64,000 bases of DNA from Ensifer adhaerens (GTDB lineage Bacteria > Pseudomonadota > Alphaproteobacteria > Rhizobiales > Rhizobiaceae), in contig NZ_LAZS01000005.1 in the NCBI RefSeq assembly GCF_002007205.1, positions 248,001 through 312,000 of the forward strand. The letters are read 5' to 3'. Numbering within the stretch: position 1 is the first letter of the stretch; each line of letters begins with the position of its first letter. The notes below the pieces were generated by a model. That model was not told the DNA's origin. It ran no database searches and saw only the letters and a program-made list of their open reading frames with translations. Shown here piece by piece: positions 33,099-41,009 of the stretch. The translations under genes were made by a program, and so were the position numbers.

Positions 33099-33692
33099 AT
33101 GCAGGCCGATACGCTGCTGGCGCTGTTTTTGTTCGCATTCACCACCTCGATCACGCCGGGGCCGAACAACATGATGCTGTTCGCGTCGGGCGTGAACTTC
33201 GGTTTCGTGCGCACCATTCCGCATATGCTGGGCATCGGCGCCGGCTTCTTCCTGCTGCTCATCGCCGTCGGTTTCGGCCTCGGTGCGCTGCTGCATTCCG
33301 TGCCGGTCGTCTACACGGCGCTGAAGTTCGCAGGCGGTGCCTATCTCATCTGGATCGCCTGGAAGATCGGCACCTCGCGTTCGCTGTCCGAAGGCAAGGC
33401 CAGCGCACAGCCGATGACCTTCATCGGGGCTGCCGCCTTCCAATGGGTCAATCCCAAGGCGTGGGTCATGGCGGTTTCGGCCATGGCGACCTATACCAGC
33501 AGCGACAGCTACCTGATGAGCGTTTTCGTCGTCGGCCTCGTCTTCGCGCTCGTCAATGTGCCGAGCGTTTCCACCTGGGCGGGTTTCGGCTCGGCGCTCA
33601 GGCAATGGCTGTCGGAACCGTCGCGGCTCAAATGGTTCAACATCACGATGGCGGTTCTGCTCGTCGTGAGCCTCTGGCCGATGCTAAAATAG
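33099..33692 (+). CDS. LysE/RhtB family amino-acid exporter
   Basis: A 197-residue inner-membrane protein with about six hydrophobic segments and the family hallmark [19 protein letters not shown] at residues 17-35, followed by [17 protein letters not shown] and [19 protein letters not shown]. LysE/RhtB proteins export amino acids or related metabolites. The GGGAGGAAA site precedes ATG 33099. Two dyads in the leader suggest tight regulation. The nitrile hydratase operon begins 88 bases downstream on the same strand. Confidence 0.92.
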   Translation: MQADTLLALFLFAFTTSITPGPNNMMLFASGVNFGFVRTIPHMLGIGAGFFLLLIAVGFGLGALLHSVPVVYTALKFAGGAYLIWIAWKIGTSRSLSEGKASAQPMTFIGAAAFQWVNPKAWVMAVSAMATYTSSDSYLMSVFVVGLVFALVNVPSVSTWAGFGSALRQWLSEPSRLKWFNITMAVLLVVSLWPMLK

Positions 33693-33780
33693 CGAAGCCG
33701 AAGCGCGGCGACGGCCCCGTTCCTGCCAGAGCGAATCTGCAGTAGAAATGACATCGATTTCCCGGCGGAGGAGCCAGGCA

Positions 33781-34434
33781 ATGTCCGAACACCATCACGA
33801 TCACCACCATCACGATCATCACGATCACGACCATCACCACGACAACCATTTCACCGACATGGAAGCGCGGGTGAAGGCGCTGGAGACGGTGCTGACGGAG
33901 AAGGGGCTGATCGATCCGGCGGCGATCGATGCCATCGTCGAGACCTATGAGACGAAGATCGGTCCGCGCAACGGCGCGCGCGTGGTGGCAAAGGCCTGGG
34001 CGGACCCCGAATTCGCCGAATGGCTGAAGCGCGATGCGACGGAGGCGATCGCCTCGCTGGGCTATACCGGACGGCAGGGCGAGCATATGCGCGCCGTGTT
34101 CAACACGCCCGACACCCATAACCTCGTCGTCTGCACGCTCTGTTCCTGCTATCCTTGGTCGGTGCTCGGGTTGCCGCCGGTCTGGTACAAGGCGCCGCCC
34201 TATCGCTCGCGCGCCGTCATCGATCCGCGCGGCGTGCTCAAGGAGTTCGGCCTGACCTTGCCGGAGACGACGCGCATCCGGGTCTGGGATTCGACCGCGG
34301 AACTGCGCTACCTGGTGATCCCCGAGCGCCCGGCCGCGACGGAAGGGTTCAGCGAGGAAGAGCTTGCCGAACTGGTGACGCGCGACTCCATGATCGGCAC
34401 CGGGATTGCACTCTCCGCGGAGGCGCTTCGATGA
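33781..34434 (+). CDS. nthA: Nitrile hydratase alpha subunit, cobalt type, His-rich N-terminus
   Basis: Catalytic subunit that hydrates nitriles to amides. The metal site VCTLCSC (Cys118, Cys121, Ser122, Cys123) has Thr in the variable position, the rule-of-thumb mark of cobalt-type enzymes (iron types have Ser). ATG 33781 has GGAGGAGC upstream and gives 217 residues. Residues 4-23 are almost only His and Asp (thirteen His), which would bind divalent metal and could help load cobalt. The stop overlaps the beta-subunit start (ATGA). Confidence 0.94.
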   Translation: MSEHHHDHHHHDHHDHDHHHDNHFTDMEARVKALETVLTEKGLIDPAAIDAIVETYETKIGPRNGARVVAKAWADPEFAEWLKRDATEAIASLGYTGRQGEHMRAVFNTPDTHNLVVCTLCSCYPWSVLGLPPVWYKAPPYRSRAVIDPRGVLKEFGLTLPETTRIRVWDSTAELRYLVIPERPAATEGFSEEELAELVTRDSMIGTGIALSAEALR

Positions 34435-35090
34435 ACGGTCCGCACGATCTCGGCGGTGCCCATGGCCTCGGCCCGGTGGCGCCGGAAAAGGACGAGCCCT
34501 ATTTCCATGCGGAATGGGAAAAGCGGGCGCTCGGCGTCACGCTCTCCTGCGGCGCCTTCGGCGCCTGGACGATCGACGAAAGTCGGCACGCGCGCGAAAG
34601 CCTGCCGCCGGCGACCTATCTCTCGGCCAGCTATTACGAGATCTGGACGCGGGCGCTGGAAACACTCCTGAAGCGCCACGGCTTCGTGACCCAGGCCGAA
34701 CTCGATGGCGGCCATAGGCTGGAGCAGGGTGCGGCGCCGAAGCGGGTGCTGAAGGCCGACATGGTGGCGGGCGTGCTTGCCAAGGGCGGCCCCTGCGACC
34801 GACCGGTGGAGGCAGCCCCACGCTTTGCCGCAGGCGACCGAGTGAAGACGAAGAACTTCAATCCCGAGACCCATACGCGCCTGCCGCGCTATGCCCGCGC
34901 CAAGCTCGGGCGGGTGGAAGCGGTGCAGGGCTCCTTCGTCTTTCCTGACGACAACGCCCATGGCCGCGGCGAGAATCCGCAATGGCTCTATACCGTCGTC
35001 TTCGACGGGCCCGAGATCTGGGGCGAAGGCGCCGATCCGACGCTGACAGTCTCGATCGATGCCTGGGAGAGCTATCTTGAATACGTGTAA
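34431..35090 (+). CDS. nthB: Nitrile hydratase beta subunit
   Basis: Structural/catalytic partner of the alpha subunit. The protein has 219 residues beginning [16 protein letters not shown], the conserved beta-subunit start (its arginines contact the oxidised cysteines of alpha). The helical middle contains [19 protein letters not shown]. The SH3-like C-terminal domain starts at [29 protein letters not shown] and ends [24 protein letters not shown] 34431 overlaps the alpha stop by four bases. Confidence 0.95.
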   Translation: MNGPHDLGGAHGLGPVAPEKDEPYFHAEWEKRALGVTLSCGAFGAWTIDESRHARESLPPATYLSASYYEIWTRALETLLKRHGFVTQAELDGGHRLEQGAAPKRVLKADMVAGVLAKGGPCDRPVEAAPRFAAGDRVKTKNFNPETHTRLPRYARAKLGRVEAVQGSFVFPDDNAHGRGENPQWLYTVVFDGPEIWGEGADPTLTVSIDAWESYLEYV

Positions 35091-35091
35091 G

Positions 35092-35448
35092 GTGACGTCA
35101 CCGCTGATTGCTTCGGCGGAGCTGCCGAAGTCGCCGGAGGGCGATCCGGTTTTTGCCGAGCCCTGGCAGGCGAACGCCTTCGCCATGACCGTGCGGCTGC
35201 ACGAAAGGGGCGTGTTCTCCTGGCCCGAATGGGCCGAGGCACTTTCGGCCGAACTCTACAAGCCCGGCCGCAAGGCTGATGCCAGCGACTATTACGACTG
35301 CTGGGTGGCCGCGCTCTCGCGCCTCGTCACCGAACTTTCGATCGCCTCCGGCGGCGAGCTCGAAGATCTGACACGGAGCTGGCAGCGCGCGGCGGAGGCG
35401 ACGCCGCATGGGCAACCGATCGTGATCGAAAACGATCCGTTGAGGTAG
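35092..35448 (+). CDS. Nitrile hydratase accessory/activator protein (P14K-like)
   Basis: A small protein related to the N-terminal part of the beta subunit and to P14K/NhlE activators that swap with alpha to insert cobalt and allow cysteine oxidation. Landmarks are FAEPWQANAFAMTVRLHERGVFSWPEWAEALSAEL and YYDCWVAALSRLV. The start is uncertain: a GTG at 35092 directly follows the beta stop and gives 118 residues; TTG 35077 or ATG 35059 would overlap beta. It completes the alpha-beta-activator operon expected for a cobalt enzyme. Confidence 0.88.
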   Translation: MTSPLIASAELPKSPEGDPVFAEPWQANAFAMTVRLHERGVFSWPEWAEALSAELYKPGRKADASDYYDCWVAALSRLVTELSIASGGELEDLTRSWQRAAEATPHGQPIVIENDPLR

Positions 35449-35574
35449 CCGGCGTGAGCCTCGAGCGGCGTCGCGAAACGAAGTCACCTCGCTGACAGCG
35501 GACTTCCGGTTGCCGCCTCGTTCATAGACAGTTCAGGCTGGATGGCGGACGGTAGGCAACGGAAGGAGAGAACG

Positions 35575-35838
35575 ATGCGCATGAAGCTCGTCCTGTTTGC
35601 TGTTGCGGCGATGACGGCCAGTGAGGCTCAGGCCGGCAGCCAATCGTCAAACAGCAGTTCGAACAGTTCGTCGAACAATGGTGTGGTCCGCGAGCGGATC
35701 GTTGAGACCTATTGTGAAGATGGCTATTGCGAGCGCTATGTCCGCCACCGGGTGTACCGCGATGATTGGCGGCGTCGCGACACCGACGCGTGGCCCGGCC
35801 GTCGTGACGACGACGACGATGATGATGACGATGATTGA
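35575..35838 (+). CDS. Secreted small protein with poly-Asp tail
   Basis: An 87-residue protein with a Sec-type signal (MKLVLFAVAAMTASEAQAG, likely cut after AQA), an Asn/Ser stretch (SQSSNSSSNSSSNNG), a basic middle with two cysteines (YCEDGYCERYVRHRVYR) and ten consecutive aspartates at the C-terminus, encoded by a GAC/GAT tract at 35809-35835. AAGGAGAG precedes ATG 35575. The two Cys could form a disulphide and the tail should bind cations such as Ca2+. No family is recognised. A strong hairpin at 35840 follows the stop. Confidence 0.6.
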   Translation: MRMKLVLFAVAAMTASEAQAGSQSSNSSSNSSSNNGVVRERIVETYCEDGYCERYVRHRVYRDDWRRRDTDAWPGRRDDDDDDDDDD

Positions 35839-35839
35839 T

Positions 35840-35884
35840 CGCAGAGGCCTCCGACGGCAGACCGCGCAAAGCGAGGCCTCTGCG
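35840..35884 (+). terminator. Terminator-like hairpin
   Basis: CGCAGAGGCCTC (35840-35851) pairs perfectly with GAGGCCTCTGCG (35873-35884) across a 21-base loop, two bases after the poly-Asp gene stop. A short pyrimidine/T-rich stretch follows. Confidence 0.55.
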
Positions 35885-35973
35885 GCCTGTTTCTTCTGTC
35901 TGGCTCGTGAACCGGCTTACTGTCAGAACATTGCGTCTGGTCCTGCCATCGCCAGCCCTGGATTGAGGTGGGG

Positions 35974-36867
35974 TCAGGGGGCGTAATAGGCTGCCTGGTC
36001 CAGATCGGAGAGAAGATCCGGGCCAGCCGGGCTCCACCCGAGCAGGGCGCGTGTACGGGCGCTGGACACGGCCATGCTGCCGCCCGCCATGTTTGCAAAC
36101 CAACCGAAATGCCCCCGAGGACGGGCCTCGGCGGACAGGCCGAAGTGTCGACCCACCATTTCCGCAATCTGCCTGAACGGCACCGCTTCGTCCGCCACGG
36201 CGTGATAGACGCTCTCGGTCATGCCGCTTTCAAGCGCAAGGCGATAGACCCGTGCTGCATCACCACGGTAGACGCCTGACCAGCAATTGGCGCCGTCGTC
36301 GAGATACGCCGAGACACCGGTCTCACGCGCCAGGCGCGCGATGATGGCGACGAAGCCGTAATCGCCCAGGCCATGCACGGAAGGGGCAAGCCGGACAGTC
36401 GATGCATGAATGCCGCGTTCGGCAAGGGCGCGGGCGGCCATTTCGGATTTGCGTGGCACGACCGGATTTGGGACGTCGGCTTCGGTCGCACCTGGCGGCA
36501 GCCCTGCGAGACCGGAGGTTACCAATAGCGGCCGATCCGATCCGGCGAGAACCTCGCCCAGAAGCGCGATGACGCGCTGATCCTCGGCTGCACTTTCCAT
36601 GAAGCTGGAAAAATCCTGGTCGAGGGGGCCATGGACGAAGTCGTGCCCGAATGCCGTGTGGATGACGGCATCGGCTTGCCCTGAAGCCCGCTGCAGGATG
36701 GCCGCGTCCCCAAGGCCACCTTCGACGACCGCAGCCCCGGTTGCGGCGAGGGTTGCGGCCTTTTCCCTGGAGCGTGCAAGGCCGGAAACCCTGTGCCCTG
36801 CCTCGATCAGGTCCTTGACCACGGCCGATCCGACCCAGCCGGTCGCGCCCGTTACGAATACGTGCAT
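35974..36867 (-). CDS. NAD(P)-dependent epimerase/dehydratase family (atypical SDR)
   Basis: The protein has 297 residues of the extended SDR fold. The nucleotide motif is VFVTGATGWVGSAVVKDLIEAGHRVSGLARS. ADAVIHTAFG, TSGLAG and RLAPSVHGLGDYGF occupy the active-site region; the usual YxxxK Tyr is not obvious, which is common in atypical members. The function is not determined; relatives act on sugars or small carbonyls. It is convergent with the secreted poly-Asp gene and lies downstream of the O-methyltransferase on the same strand, with about 70 bases between. Confidence 0.85.
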   Translation of the reverse strand: MHVFVTGATGWVGSAVVKDLIEAGHRVSGLARSREKAATLAATGAAVVEGGLGDAAILQRASGQADAVIHTAFGHDFVHGPLDQDFSSFMESAAEDQRVIALLGEVLAGSDRPLLVTSGLAGLPPGATEADVPNPVVPRKSEMAARALAERGIHASTVRLAPSVHGLGDYGFVAIIARLARETGVSAYLDDGANCWSGVYRGDAARVYRLALESGMTESVYHAVADEAVPFRQIAEMVGRHFGLSAEARPRGHFGWFANMAGGSMAVSSARTRALLGWSPAGPDLLSDLDQAAYYAP

Positions 36868-36937
36868 TGATGTTCTCCTTGATGTGGCAGCCGTGAGCGG
36901 GCCACGCGTCGTCAGGCAATGAAAACGATGGTGCCGA

Positions 36938-37591
36938 TCAGGCGAGGCGCATCGTCACTTCGATGTCGTCGGCAAACGGGGTCGACAGGAAGTTGCCGGG
37001 GCCTGAGCGGATGTAGTCGAGATATTCGGGGCAACTGTCGGCGTCGTCGGCGATGATCAGGGCGCCCGGACGCAAGCGTGGCTCGATCAGCTTGAAGACG
37101 TCGAGGTAGATCGGTTTAGCCCCGTCGAGCAGCACCAGGTCGATCGCGTCAGGAAGATCGGCGAAGGTCGTCAGCGCGTCGCCTTGCCGGATCTCGACGA
37201 GATCGTCGAGGCCGGCCGCGGCGAGGTTCTGTCTTGCCCGTGCCACCTTCGACGGTTCGAATTCGCTGGTGATCAGTTGACCGCCGCCGTTGTCGCGCAG
37301 GGCGGCGGCGAGAAAGAGCGTCGAAATGCCAAAGGACGTTCCGAACTCGACGATCCGGCGGGCGCGGCCCGCGCGGGCGAGCATGTAGAGGAGGTTGCCG
37401 GTCTCACGCGAAACCGGAAGCCACAGATCCTTCAAGAGCCCGTAGAGCTGTAGATATTCGGTCTTGCCGTGCAGCAATCGTTCGCGTTCGCTTGCGGGCA
37501 GTTGCGCGACTGCGGGGCTGGTTGCGGCATCGGCCTCGTCGAACAGGCGGTCGAGAAGGCCCTTGAGAGGCTGGCTGGTAAGGGTGGTCAT
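36938..37591 (-). CDS. Class I SAM O-methyltransferase (CmcI/caffeoyl-CoA type)
   Basis: The protein has 217 residues. The ATG at 37591 follows GAAGGAAC. The SAM-binding segment is RRIVEFGTSFGISTLFLAAALRDNGGGQLITSEFEPSKV. The metal-dependent O-methyltransferase Asp motif is IDLVLLDGAKPIYLDVF, and LRPGALIIADD follows. This arrangement is that of small O-methyltransferases acting on catechols or similar hydroxyls. It is divergent from a TetR regulator with a perfect 13-base dyad between, so it is the likely regulated target. Confidence 0.85.
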   Translation of the reverse strand: MTTLTSQPLKGLLDRLFDEADAATSPAVAQLPASERERLLHGKTEYLQLYGLLKDLWLPVSRETGNLLYMLARAGRARRIVEFGTSFGISTLFLAAALRDNGGGQLITSEFEPSKVARARQNLAAAGLDDLVEIRQGDALTTFADLPDAIDLVLLDGAKPIYLDVFKLIEPRLRPGALIIADDADSCPEYLDYIRSGPGNFLSTPFADDIEVTMRLA

Positions 37592-37637
37592 CGGACGTTC
37601 CTTCGTTTTCGATGGGCTTGCGTTCCCGAAGGAAAAT

Positions 37638-37650
37638 ACGAATAATTCGT
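37638..37650. promoter_or_regulatory. TetR operator candidate
   Basis: ACGAAT-A-ATTCGT is a perfect 13-base palindrome in the 91-base divergent gap between the O-methyltransferase and the TetR gene. It is in an A/T-rich patch that probably also contains the promoters, the usual location for TetR autorepression. Confidence 0.6.
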
Positions 37651-37682
37651 CGCATTCGCTAATCGCATTGCAGGCAACCTCG

Positions 37683-38318
37683 ATGGTAAGCAGACCAAGC
37701 ACCTGTATTTCTTCAAGAAAAGCGCCCAAGCAGGCGCGCTCGAACGAGCTGGTGAAGGCCATTCTCCAGGCGGCTGTTCAGGTTTTGGAGGAGGAGGGCG
37801 CGCAGCGATTTACCACCGCCCGCGTCGCGGAGCGGGCGGGTGTCAGCGTCGGCTCGCTGTACCAGTATTTTCCCAACAAGGGAGCGATCCTGTTTCGGCT
37901 GCAAAGCGACGAATGGCGGCAGACGTCGGGGCTGCTGGCGACGATCCTCAGCGACAGGTCGCGGTCACCGCTCGATCGGCTCCGGTCCCTGGTTCACGCC
38001 TTCCTGCGGTCGGAATGCGAGGAAGCGGCCGTTCGGGTCGCCCTGGGCGACGCGGCACCCCTTTATCGCGATGCGCCTGAGGCGCGAGAGGCCAAGGAGG
38101 CCAACGATCCGCTCATCGATCGGTTCATGATCGAGCTTCTTCCGACGGCGCCCGCCGACATCAGGGAGCTTGCCGGCGACCTGATCATGACGACGATGAC
38201 CACGGTGGGGAAGGATTTTTCAGGAGTGGCGCGCAGTGATGCGGAGATCGAGGCCTATGCGGATGCGATGGCCGACATGTTCTCGGCCTATCTCGTGGCG
38301 AAGGGCGCCGGCACCTGA
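37683..38318 (+). CDS. TetR family transcriptional regulator
   Basis: The protein has 211 residues from ATG 37683. The N-terminal HTH is ILQAAVQVLEEEGAQRFTTARVAERAGVSVGSLYQYFPNKGAILFRL (residues 27-75), with the all-helical ligand domain behind it. It is divergent from the O-methyltransferase, and a 13-base dyad lies between. A longer frame reaching back to 37464 is antisense to the methyltransferase and is not used. Confidence 0.92.
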   Translation: MVSRPSTCISSRKAPKQARSNELVKAILQAAVQVLEEEGAQRFTTARVAERAGVSVGSLYQYFPNKGAILFRLQSDEWRQTSGLLATILSDRSRSPLDRLRSLVHAFLRSECEEAAVRVALGDAAPLYRDAPEAREAKEANDPLIDRFMIELLPTAPADIRELAGDLIMTTMTTVGKDFSGVARSDAEIEAYADAMADMFSAYLVAKGAGT

Positions 38319-38463
38319 TGCATCCCGACAATTGTGAGCGTCCCGGCGATTTTGAGCGCAGGGCGTCTCGGGTCACGCAGGGTGAGGCGAATGTGCGAGC
38401 TCGACTGTAACTCTCTGAAATACCTTGCCAAAAAAGCCTGATCGGCGTTGGCCGGGTTACCCC

Positions 38464-39297
38464 TCAGCTCTTCGTCGCCTCGCTCTTTTCGAACTGCCGG
38501 TAGCATTCATCCGCGACCTGCTGCAGCAGATCGCGCGGCACCTCGCCGGTGACGGCGTAGCCGATGGGGCCGTCGATCCAGTAGAAGGTTTCGACGCCGT
38601 CGGTGCTGTCGATGCGGAAGCTGGTTTCGCGGTTGTCGTCGTTGCGGCCGAGAAGCACCGTCAGCCGTCGGCCGGTGCCATCCTCATACATGAACATCGC
38701 GCCGGCCCTGCCATTGACCGGCAGCAGTCGGCCGCCGACCAGCGAGAAGCCGAGCGAGGAGAGATCAGGGATCGAGAGCGGATGATCGAGGCGCTTGCCA
38801 AGCCAGGTGGCGAGATGGGTCTGGTCGTCGGCGCCGACCTCGACGGCATGGCGCACTTCGCTGGCATAGACCAGGAAGGCCGATTGCGCCTGGCGCGGCA
38901 GGCTGTCGGCAGCGGCGATCGGCTGGATCTCGCGATCGGTAGGGAGCAGGGTGGGCGCGTAGAGGCCGGTGAGCCCGCCGGCAACAAAGAGCGCCAGCCC
39001 GGCGGCAACGGCGCGCGCGATGCCGGCGAAGGATCGGGCGTCCTTGGCGGGGTTCTGTTGCGGGCGTTCGCTGCCGTTAGCCAAAAGCAGCGCCCGGTCA
39101 CCGGCGTCGCTGCGGGCATAGCCTGCAAAGTGCGCGCGCAACTCGACCGCCTGCGCCCGCCACTGCCGGACCTCTTCGGCCTGCGCGGGGTTCTGCTCGA
39201 GCCATTGCTCGATCCGCAGCCGCTCGCGCGGACCAAGGGCGCCATCGACATAGGCGTGCAGGTCGTCTTCGGAGACGGTGTTGTGGCCTTCCGTCAT
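38464..39297 (-). CDS. Anti-sigma factor (ECF partner)
   Basis: The protein has 277 residues: an N-terminal anti-sigma domain (VSEDDLHAYVDGALGPRERLRIEQWLEQNPAQ, residues 8-39) lacking the HxxxCxxC zinc motif, a single membrane segment (FAGIARAVAAGLALFVAGGLTGLYAP, about residues 90-115) and a periplasmic C-terminal half with FSLVGGRLLPVNGRAGAMFMYEDG, a pattern of proteins that sense the envelope. It overlaps the sigma gene by ATGA. It should hold the sigma factor at the membrane until a periplasmic signal, perhaps oxidative, releases it. Confidence 0.85.
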   Translation of the reverse strand: MTEGHNTVSEDDLHAYVDGALGPRERLRIEQWLEQNPAQAEEVRQWRAQAVELRAHFAGYARSDAGDRALLLANGSERPQQNPAKDARSFAGIARAVAAGLALFVAGGLTGLYAPTLLPTDREIQPIAAADSLPRQAQSAFLVYASEVRHAVEVGADDQTHLATWLGKRLDHPLSIPDLSSLGFSLVGGRLLPVNGRAGAMFMYEDGTGRRLTVLLGRNDDNRETSFRIDSTDGVETFYWIDGPIGYAVTGEVPRDLLQQVADECYRQFEKSEATKS

Positions 39298-39845
39298 TTC
39301 GGTCTCCGCATGCTGATCACGTTGTCGTCCTTCATGGCTTCTGCAAGCTGGCGCCGCGCGCGCGACAGGCGCGACATCACGGTGCCGATCGGGATGGCCA
39401 TCATCTCGGCCACGTCCTGGTAGCGGTAACCTTCGATCACCACGAGCATCAGCACCGAGCGGTTCTCCGTGGAAAGCCCGTTCAGCGCCCGTTCGAGCCG
39501 CGACCGCTCCAGCGGGTCGCTCTCGTGGTCCTCGGCCTGCAGGCCCAGATCCTCGTCCAGCGCCACCTGCGGATGCATCGTTACATAGCGGTGCCGGTTG
39601 CGGCCAAGATTGGTCATGATGGTAAAGGCCCAGGCGCGCAGGTTGACGCCGCGCCACTGCGCGCGGCGCGAAAGCACCTTCTCGACGCAATCCTGCAACA
39701 GGTCTTCGCCATCCGGATCCGAGCGCACCAGGCAGCGGGCATAGCGCCTCAGTGCCGGCACCAGTGCCAGCACATCCTCCTCGAACCGGTCGGATGCGGG
39801 GTGTTCCCCCGCACCCTCGCCGTCGCCATTACGGCTTTGCGACAT
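39294..39845 (-). CDS. ECF sigma factor
   Basis: The protein has 183 residues. Region 2 is FEEDVLALVPALRRYARCLVRSDPDGEDLLQDCVEKVLSRRAQW and region 4 is ALNGLSTENRSVLMLVVIEGYRYQDVAEMMAIPIGTVMSRLSRARRQLAEAM. Its start lies inside the upstream lipoprotein_15-like gene (17-base overlap) and its end overlaps the anti-sigma gene, so the three are one operon. The operon promoter region contains GGGAATAAA, which suggests autoregulation. Confidence 0.93.
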   Translation of the reverse strand: MSQSRNGDGEGAGEHPASDRFEEDVLALVPALRRYARCLVRSDPDGEDLLQDCVEKVLSRRAQWRGVNLRAWAFTIMTNLGRNRHRYVTMHPQVALDEDLGLQAEDHESDPLERSRLERALNGLSTENRSVLMLVVIEGYRYQDVAEMMAIPIGTVMSRLSRARRQLAEAMKDDNVISMRRPK

Positions 39846-40203
39846 CCCATTCGCCCTTCACGCCGTCGCCGGTAATGTCACCCATTTTCTTGTCCTTGAC
39901 GAAGAAATAGAGCGGCATGCCGTCCTTGGCCCACTGTTTGCTGCCGTCCTTGCGCTCGACGATCGTGTAGGCGCCGTCGGCCTTGGCGCTCGCTTCGGCC
40001 ATGAACGGCGGCCAGTTCTTGGCGCAATTGTCATAGCAACTGGACACGCCGCCATGGTCGTCCTTGTAGGTGTAGAGCGTCATGCCGTTTTCTCCGGCCA
40101 GTACCTTGCCCTTGGCCGAGTCCACTTCCTTGACCGGCGGCGCGGCAAAGGCCGTGGCGCCTGTGGCAAGCAGCATGGCGATCGTCAGTCCAAACGTTCT
40201 CAT
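39829..40203 (-). CDS. Secreted Lipoprotein_15/COG4315-like repeat protein
   Basis: The protein has 124 residues with a signal peptide (MRTFGLTIAMLLATGATAFA, cleaved after AFA; no lipobox Cys). It carries two copies of the short aromatic repeat of this family: GMTLYTYKDD with GGVSSCYDNCAKNWPPF, then GMPLYFFVKDKKMGDITGDGV. Two cysteines (SCYDNC) probably form a disulphide. Such proteins often sit with ECF sigma/anti-sigma pairs and may bind small redox-active or oxidised ligands. It is first gene of the sigma operon. Confidence 0.85.
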   Translation of the reverse strand: MRTFGLTIAMLLATGATAFAAPPVKEVDSAKGKVLAGENGMTLYTYKDDHGGVSSCYDNCAKNWPPFMAEASAKADGAYTIVERKDGSKQWAKDGMPLYFFVKDKKMGDITGDGVKGEWDVAKP

Positions 40204-40300
40204 GGCAATTGTCCTTCCTCAAGATGGTTTTCCTGTCCGGAAGCGGGCGAATGCCTCCTCGTCCCGTTTCCGCGAGAGCCGCATGATGCAGATCCGCCCG

Positions 40301-40330
40301 TAAGACACGGCACGGACAGGATTTATTCCC
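40301..40330 (-). promoter_or_regulatory. Candidate ECF promoter (autoregulatory)
   Basis: Read on the minus strand, GGGAATAAA (40330-40322), a 15-base gap and GTCTTA (40306-40301) have the -35/-10 spacing of ECF promoters, and lie about 100 bases before the lipoprotein_15-like start. Autoregulation by the downstream sigma factor is inferred. Confidence 0.45.
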
Positions 40331-40504
40331 GGAAAACTGGTGCGCGTGCAGCGCATGTCGGTTGCTTTCCGGCGTATCGCGAGCGACTGACGTTCTCGCG
40401 TGGCGAGATTGCCCCGTGCAGGCGAGCGCGGGCCTGGAATCGGCGGCAACGGCATGCCGGCGGCCGGCAGCGCCCAGGGTAACCGTGATCTTTACCGGCA
40501 GGTT

Positions 40505-40945
40505 TTACGCGCCGGCGCTGGCTCCATCGTCAGCCGCCCAGATCGCGTCAAAGCGGCGCACGTCGTCGAAGCCTGTCTCGATGCGCTCCACAACGGCCGC
40601 GTCGTCGGTCGTGACTTCGTAGAAGGTGCTGTCTATCGCGCGAATGGTGACCCAGGTTCGATGCGGGGCAGACGGCAGGAAGCCGGAAAACTCTCCCCAG
40701 ATGACCTGGAGCGTATCTTGAGCGGCGGCATGGAGTGCGCCGCCGTCGACCGGCTCGCCGGCTTGCGCCATTTGATCGAGGATATCGCCGCCTGGGCCGG
40801 TGGCGTCGAACCACCGGTAACCTGCACCAACGGCCAGGACACGCCAGGAAGCCGAAAGCGAATGCGGAGCAAGGACCTGCAGAAAATCGCGCAGATCGAA
40901 AGGGAGTGCTTCTCCTGGTGGGCCATAAATTCTGAGCGTCGTCAT
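40505..40945 (-). CDS. Hypothetical protein, 146 residues
   Basis: A soluble protein without recognised domain. It starts MTTLRIYGPPGEALPFDL and has mixed alpha/beta character (ASWRVLAVGAGYRWFDATGPGGDILDQM; SAPHRTWVTIRAIDSTFYEVTTDDAAVVERI), ending in a low-complexity Ala/Gly tail. Codon use is typical of the neighbourhood and the ATG is preceded by GGGAGGGACG, so it appears to be a real gene. It stands between the AbrB-type permease and the ECF operon, on the same strand as both. Confidence 0.6.
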   Translation of the reverse strand: MTTLRIYGPPGEALPFDLRDFLQVLAPHSLSASWRVLAVGAGYRWFDATGPGGDILDQMAQAGEPVDGGALHAAAQDTLQVIWGEFSGFLPSAPHRTWVTIRAIDSTFYEVTTDDAAVVERIETGFDDVRRFDAIWAADDGASAGA

Positions 40946-41009
40946 AAACGTCCCTCCCGGAAGTGCCGGCGCCTCTCGAAGAATTTTCCTTTCAGGGTCC
41001 GCAAGGTTC

